Assembly: GCA_949358305.1 (NCBI GenBank)
Contig: OX442314.1
Location: 55,377,369-55,437,368 of the forward strand
DNA: 60,000 nt
Origin: Strigamia acuminata
Lineage: Eukaryota; Arthropoda; Chilopoda; Geophilomorpha; Linotaeniidae
Reading direction: 5' to 3'
In this document: positions 55,142 through 60,000 of the stretch, piece by piece
How positions within the stretch are numbered: position 1 is the first letter of the stretch
Layout of the letters: each line of letters starts with the position of its first letter
Program-made: the position numbers and the translations under genes
Notes under the pieces: model-generated
What the model saw: only the letters and a program-made list of their open reading frames with translations
What the model was told of the DNA's origin: nothing
Databases searched by the model: none

Positions 55142-56640
55142 ATACGTTTCAGATAAAATTACAATTTTAAATGGAAACGAATGTAAAAAGTTTCATTTAT
55201 CACCCATTTTTGATATATTTCGAAAATTTTGGGTCTCCAATTGTGAACCCGTGCAGAATTAGAAGCCACGTGCCATTTGCAAAATGTATTTTTGCTCCCT
55301 GCGCTCAATTAGAGGCCAGCGCGGTAAAAAAGGCTCGTGGATAATTAGAAAGCAAAAGGTAATTCCTTTTTTAAACTGAAATATTCAGAAAACATAAATG
55401 TAATGAATTCCAGATTTTTCTCGCTTAATTATCAATCTTTTAAAACACAAACGAAATGTTACGAAACCTGTAAAACCTGTATTTCAAAAGGAATGTAAAA
55501 ATCTCTTAATGTTTAGCCATCCATGAGCTTTCACCATACACCATAATACGTTGTACTTTAAAAAAGCTGGAATGATTTTCAAAAATATTTTCTCTTGGCT
55601 AAATTGAGGTATTAAGTCTGTTTGATTGCATGAATTTACTCATCAAGTGTTCACTTTCTTTAGTTCAGGCTTTGTTGATTATATTATCTCTGAACTGTTA
55701 TTATAAAAGTAAAAAAATTCATTTTTATTTTGAGAAATTAAATTTCCAAGGTGAGCAAAGCATTCATTTAATTTGTACATTTTGTATTTCTGTAATTAAA
55801 AATAAAATTAATCACGCACTGTTTCTCAATTATTTCAATTTTATTTACTTATTGCAAATTTTAAAACTGTTGCAAGCTAAGACCGTGACAACTTTTTTTA
55901 TTTATTTATTTTTCTTGTATGGGTGACTCCCGGGGCGGATATCGATCGTGTCACCCTCAAAAACAGTTGAAATCAACATTTTTTTTCAATCCCGGCCGGG
56001 TGTCACTCCCCTATAAGTTACACAGGCTGTCCCAAAAGTCTGAACCTTCCAAGTAATTTCCAAAATACTTGAGATATCAGAAAACTGAAAAAAAACTCGT
56101 ATAGGAAATCAATTCATTGCGAATCTGATGGCATCCTCAAATTTGACCTTGAAGGTCATTTTCAAAGTCATTCACTTGCTAACTTCTAAACCAATCAGGT
56201 TAGAGCAAAATTCCCAATCAGAAAGTTGTAGAGCACCATCAAATTAGTACTATCCAATTTATTTTAGTCATCTTAAATTAAATGTTTTCGTTTTAAAATG
56301 AAAACAAATCAGCTGAAATAAAGCCAGCTATTATGGCAAAAATTAAATTTCTGCTGAAAAAGTACTGAATTTCTTCAATAAATGTATTACTTGATTGAAT
56401 ACACCCACTGGAATACCTTGTGCATTTAAATTTCGAAGATGTAACTGTCGAAGAAATGAACGAAAACTTAGAAATTCCGAAGAAATGAAATTTGAAGAAG
56501 TGATGGAAAGCCAACTTTTCACAACTCAAAAAGTTCAAAACCTGGAAATTTCCACAAAATAAAACATTTGTCATTATATGTTGTCTCTTTAAATTTTTCA
56601 TTTACTTCATTTTTTATTGTTAAAAAAATCATCCTTTTAA
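55142..56640. repeat. Rest of unit F 3' flank and MITE arm
   Basis: 55142-55860 continues the 3' flank with the palindrome motifs (GAATTAGAAGCC; CAATTAGAGGCC). 56025-56290 is one arm of the CAGGGTGTCCC-type MITE found at 20799 (start here CAGGCTGTCCC). 56290-56640: nothing recognised. Confidence 0.55.
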
Positions 56641-57900
56641 AAATACGAGTCAATCATCCAACATATAACCTTGCACACATACATAATAAAAACACATACT
56701 CCCACTCTTTACGAAACTTCAAGCTAAATAAAAAGCACATGAGCTCAGGTTCATTATTTTGCCGCGTATGGTGCAACCTGTACCGAGCATGCGCGATACT
56801 GAACCGCGAGGTAATTTTCTAGTTCAATACTTTTTAGTATAGCAACTCGAAAGTCGACTAGAATTGGAACGCGCGCCATGCCACCTCACGGAACTACGAA
56901 ACATCAACTAAGCGACAACTTGTTGAGCGCGGCTAAAAACGGGCGCTGGGAAAAGCAGAATACCTCAAAACATATTCACATACTCGTAAATATAATTTAG
57001 CCCAACGCTTGTTGATTAGTTTTTGTTTATAAAAATGTATTTTTGTACAGGTTTTCGAGCAAACAAGACGGACTGGTCGCGCTGATTCGCGGGATCATAA
57101 ATCATCGTCTCGACCGTGTTGACACAACAAAGCGCCACGAGACTCTTCTCAGTTTTCATAATTGTCAAGCACCTGTTCTCATCTCAGTTGAATTTCCTGT
57201 GAAAATTTTGTAAGTTCTATAATCGGCACAGGTTTTAGTCTGATTCAGGAGTGAAAGTAAGCCTGAATTCGGTAAAAGATTTGGAAACGTTCTGGTTTAA
57301 AATCTGAATCTGTTGGTCGGGGAGCCGTGGCAAAGACAATTCTGACATCAGTAATAATCATATTATTATAATTTATGTGATTTTATTATTAATTGATTTA
57401 ATTATTACAATAAAATTACGATTTTTTTATATTTGAAAAAGCGCTCAACCAAACCAGGTCAGACCAAACTCAAGCAAACCATTTTTACCATGAAAAATGG
57501 CTAAAAATGGCCATTTTTGATAAAAAATGACCATTCTTGACGAAAAATGGCCATTCTTGACGAAAAATGGCCATTCTTGATGAAAAACGGCCATTCTTGA
57601 CGAAAAACGGCTAGAAATGGCTAAAGATGGCCATTTTTGACGGAAAACGGCCATTTTTTTAGCAATTTTTTGTCGCCTCTCACCTGATCTATTTTAGTCC
57701 CGGGAGTACCCGCCAGTTTGGCACCGGGAACCGGGATTTACAAAAAGGCGGAAAAACTGAAACCCTAATTTCGAGGGCAGTAATTTTTTCTCAACACATT
57801 TACAGACTAGGAAAGAGACCATTTCCATGACTTTTATTTACAATAAGTTTACAAATATTTTAATTGTGTAATTTTTAGGGTTGCACCGAATATTCGGTTT
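56640..57900 (+). repeat. Upstream promoter-like block of unit G
   Basis: GGTGCAACCTGTACCGAGC (56768), GGAATTGGAACGCGCGCC, the candidate donor GTAAGT (57210). 57480-57772 is the remnant of the hAT MITE, with right end GAAACCCTA followed by ATTTCGAG. The left end is deleted. Confidence 0.6.
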
Positions 57901-58170
57901 CTATTTGGTTATTCGGCCTATTCAGCCTAAAAACCGAATATTAGGTATTCGGCCGAATATCAACCTGTTATTCGGCCGAATACATAATAATAATAAAATT
58001 AGAATTGTATGAATTTTGCTGTGTAGCCTTACGCCTTTTACAGGATGAATACTAATAATTTACACAATATTCATTGCATTTTCCGAGACAACTTCATATT
58101 TATAGGTCAAAATTTCATTTTTTATATGAAAAAAATCAATTTTCACTATTAAATTCCAATTATTACCTAA
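57873..58170. repeat. hAT-like element fragment, copy of 2975-3300
   Basis: Begins TAGGGTTGCACCGAATATTCGG-like sequence (split: TAGGGTTGCACC, GAATATTCGG), a common hAT terminus, with paired CCGAATATTAGGTATTCGG. Confidence 0.55.
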
Positions 58171-58187
58171 CAACAACAGTGCGCAGC

Positions 58188-58773
58188 GTTGCCAGCGTTT
58201 TTTAATTCTGCCCTTTTTTATTTTAGCGTTTTTGTAGTTTTCAATTGTATTTTTCACCGTTTTTAATTTCAGCGTAATTAATTTAATAAACAAATTTGCC
58301 AGTTCTTTAAATACAGCTGCTATTACCTGAACGTACATGCGACGCGGAAATGAAAGACGCTGGAATGCAAAAACGCTGAAATGCAGAAACGCGGAAATAC
58401 AAAACGAATTAAAAACGCATAAATCAACGAGGCTGAAAAGCAAGACGCGGAAATTAATAACGCTGGAATGAATATATTTATACAAATAGTCATTTATTAA
58501 AAACGTTCAAAAAATAGACGTTGAATTAAAGCTTGCAAAATTAAAAAACCGGTAGAAACCAAAAACGCTGGAAATGCTGTGCACCTTTTATACTGTATCC
58601 CTTTTTTTTAAATTATTTAATTATTTAGTTATTTGACTTGCATTATAAAATGCTAGAAATAATAAACGCTGGCAAAAAAGAACGCTGTTAATTAAAAAAT
58701 TTAAAAAAAATATGTAAATAATACTACAAAAACGCTAGATCCGTATACGCCAGCACTTAAAAACGCTGGCAAC
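58188..58773. mobile_element. MITE with GTTGCCAGCG termini
   Basis: Ends GTTGCCAGCGTTTTTTAA and TTAAAAACGCTGGCAAC. The interior repeats AACGCTGGAA- and AACGCGGAAAT-like motifs many times. Target duplication not identified. A short related piece, AAAACGCTGGCAA, is at about 7511. Confidence 0.65.
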
Positions 58774-58794
58774 ACCATTTTATAAATTATTGAT

Positions 58795-58990
58795 GCCCAT
58801 ACATCAACTTTTTACAATTAAAGTGAAAAACAGAAGAAAACACGAGAATGTCGTGTTTTCTCGCGATTTCCCGTGTACCACGGGATATATCGCGCCAGGA
58901 CCGCGGTACTTTGTGCGGAAGCGCCTTGTACCGCGTACCGTTACCGTGGTACAGTGCTAGGAACCGCGTACCTGGACACGTTGGGTGTAC
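58795..58990. repeat. GGTACCGCGG-type repeat, relative of 4850-5040
   Basis: GAAAACACGAGAATGTCGTG, then several ACCGCGGTAC / GTACCGTTACC motifs. Ends near AACACTGG, where unit G proximal sequence (GATAACAGCCCGGGCGC) begins. Confidence 0.4.
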
Positions 58991-58994
58991 CGGG

Positions 58995-59288
58995 CCCAAC
59001 ACTGGATAACAGCCCGGGCGCTTACAAAATGGCGAATTGTAGTGTGCGAATTAAGACCGCAATATCGTGTCTCACTGAGGGAGAGCGTCATCACATACAA
59101 ACGCGCTTTGGAGATTATTTTCTTTTCCTGACAGCAAACCGCGTCCTCAATATTGCACTGGCAAAATTATTTATTTCTTTTTCTTGTTTTGATTTCAGGA
59201 TAAGGATTCATCTCGTGATAAATTCAGTCGCTGCCAATCTGCCACTCACAAGTCAGCTTCAAGTTGTGATCCTTTATTACAATCCCAA
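58995..59288 (+). repeat. Proximal 5' region of zinc-finger copy G
   Basis: Matches 39650-39935 (CGCTTACAAAATGGCGAAT, AAGACCGCAATATCGTGTC). The splice acceptor TTTCAG ends at 59198, with a 90-base leader. Noncoding. Confidence 0.6.
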
Positions 59289-59492
59289 ATGAAGACAAAA
59301 CGCAAGGATTTCTGTTGCAATCTGTGTGCTTATTCGGGTTTGTCTTATTCACATTTGGAACAACACATGCTTACACACACCGGTGAAAAGCCTTACACAT
59401 GTAATTTTTGTGCTTATTCTTGCAATCACAAAGGGAATTTAAAACAACATGTTTCAACCCACACACAGGAAAAACCATTCAAGTGTGATTGA
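59289..59492 (+). pseudogene. Truncated C2H2 zinc-finger gene (unit G)
   Basis: Begins like the other copies (MKTKRKDF, two opening fingers, linker HTQEKPFKCD) but stops after 67 residues. At 59485-59495 the sequence AAGTGTGATTGATATGTG carries four extra bases (a second TGAT) compared with the terminal-finger type AAGTGTGATACGTG, giving a frameshift and TGA. Twelve bases later the homology to zinc-finger DNA ends altogether and Tigger-flank sequence follows (ACATAATATTTTATTC, as at 45240). A deletion thus joined the array to another unit's upstream region. Two fingers alone would hardly bind DNA specifically. Confidence 0.85.
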
Positions 59493-59504
59493 TATGTGTG
59501 CTTA

Positions 59505-60000
59505 ACATAATATTTTATTCAACAAATTTACAATTTATTGGAAATACAGTCGAAACTCTCTCTAACGAATCGCGATTTTACGAATTGTTAAAAATGATTT
59601 GGTTGGCCAGCCATAGAACACGAAGTTAAATATTTTCGATATAACGAATTTCAATATAACGAATTATTCGTGATAACAAACAAGTTTTATGTACACCCGT
59701 GGAAAATAAAAACTTCCCTTGGTAACTGCAGTTTAAAATTTTCTCACCAGAGGCATGAAAATCCACTGAGATTGTGTGACATCACAGAACTAAAGCTCGA
59801 TCTCAAAATGGCTGACTTGTTTTGTTTACTTAGCCATTTGCTTTCTTTTTTCATTTTCGAATTCAAATAATTAAAAAGAAAAGAAACACAGTGTTTGGTC
59901 GAACGCGGATTTGATGGTGATTCGCCCAAGCACAACTAAAAAAAACAAACAGTTCTAAACGCGCGTTGAAGTAGCCGGAGAAAGGCGGTGAGAAGAACAA
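59505..60000. repeat. Tigger left end and MITE terminus
   Basis: 59505-59690 equals 45240-45430: AT-rich flank, TA, CAGTCGAAACTCTCTCTAAC and ATATAACGAATT motifs. At 59691 a different terminus, CACCCGTGGAAAATAAAAAC, begins, the inverse of 43230-43260. No gene is seen to the window end. Confidence 0.65.

Overview
The window is animal nuclear DNA, very AT-rich, with spliced genes and a heavy load of transposable elements. An arthropod or another invertebrate is most likely, but I cannot fix the species from sequence alone. Two host genes are recognised with confidence from exon-level reading: a CTR/SLC31-type copper transporter (3 coding exons, minus strand, 20081-22625) and PHAX, the U snRNA export adaptor (5 coding exons, minus strand, 24597-29674). 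Two further compact, GC-rich genes lie next to them and are not firmly recognised: a small basic protein (30039-30575, minus) and an unnamed protein (32126-32464, plus) that overlaps a second open frame.

This core of host genes is flanked on both sides by a family of seven related C2H2 zinc-finger genes carried in repeated 4-6 kb units. Two copies on the left (A 988-2109, B 8553-9338) read leftward. Five on the right (C 35219, D 39936, E 47163, F 51407, G 59289) read rightward, so the cluster diverges from the core. Copies A-F are intact single coding exons with 13, 9, 12, 8, 10 and 11 fingers. G is broken after two fingers. Every copy starts with the same MKTK(R/T/L) leader, preceded by a conserved 3' splice site 83-90 bases upstream. 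Several units keep a conserved promoter-like block with a TATA box and a GTAAGT donor, which suggests a noncoding first exon.

The units are riddled with insertions. These include a full-length Ty1/copia element with identical 290-bp LTRs and one in-frame stop (12269-18115), a gag-only LTR element (52891-55141), a degenerate DIRS-like tyrosine recombinase element (3640-4612), Tc1 relics, a Tigger/pogo deletion derivative that still encodes its N-terminal HTH (45282-46657), hAT-type and TTAA-flanked foldback elements, and many MITEs with recognisable target duplications. Because the units are duplicates, several insertions can be checked against an empty site in a sister unit.

Minisatellites are frequent. 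The largest is about 1.37 kb inside the last PHAX intron. A 1.7-kb insertion in unit E carries two exons of a SEC23-like gene with their splice sites, an apparent DNA-level gene-fragment capture.
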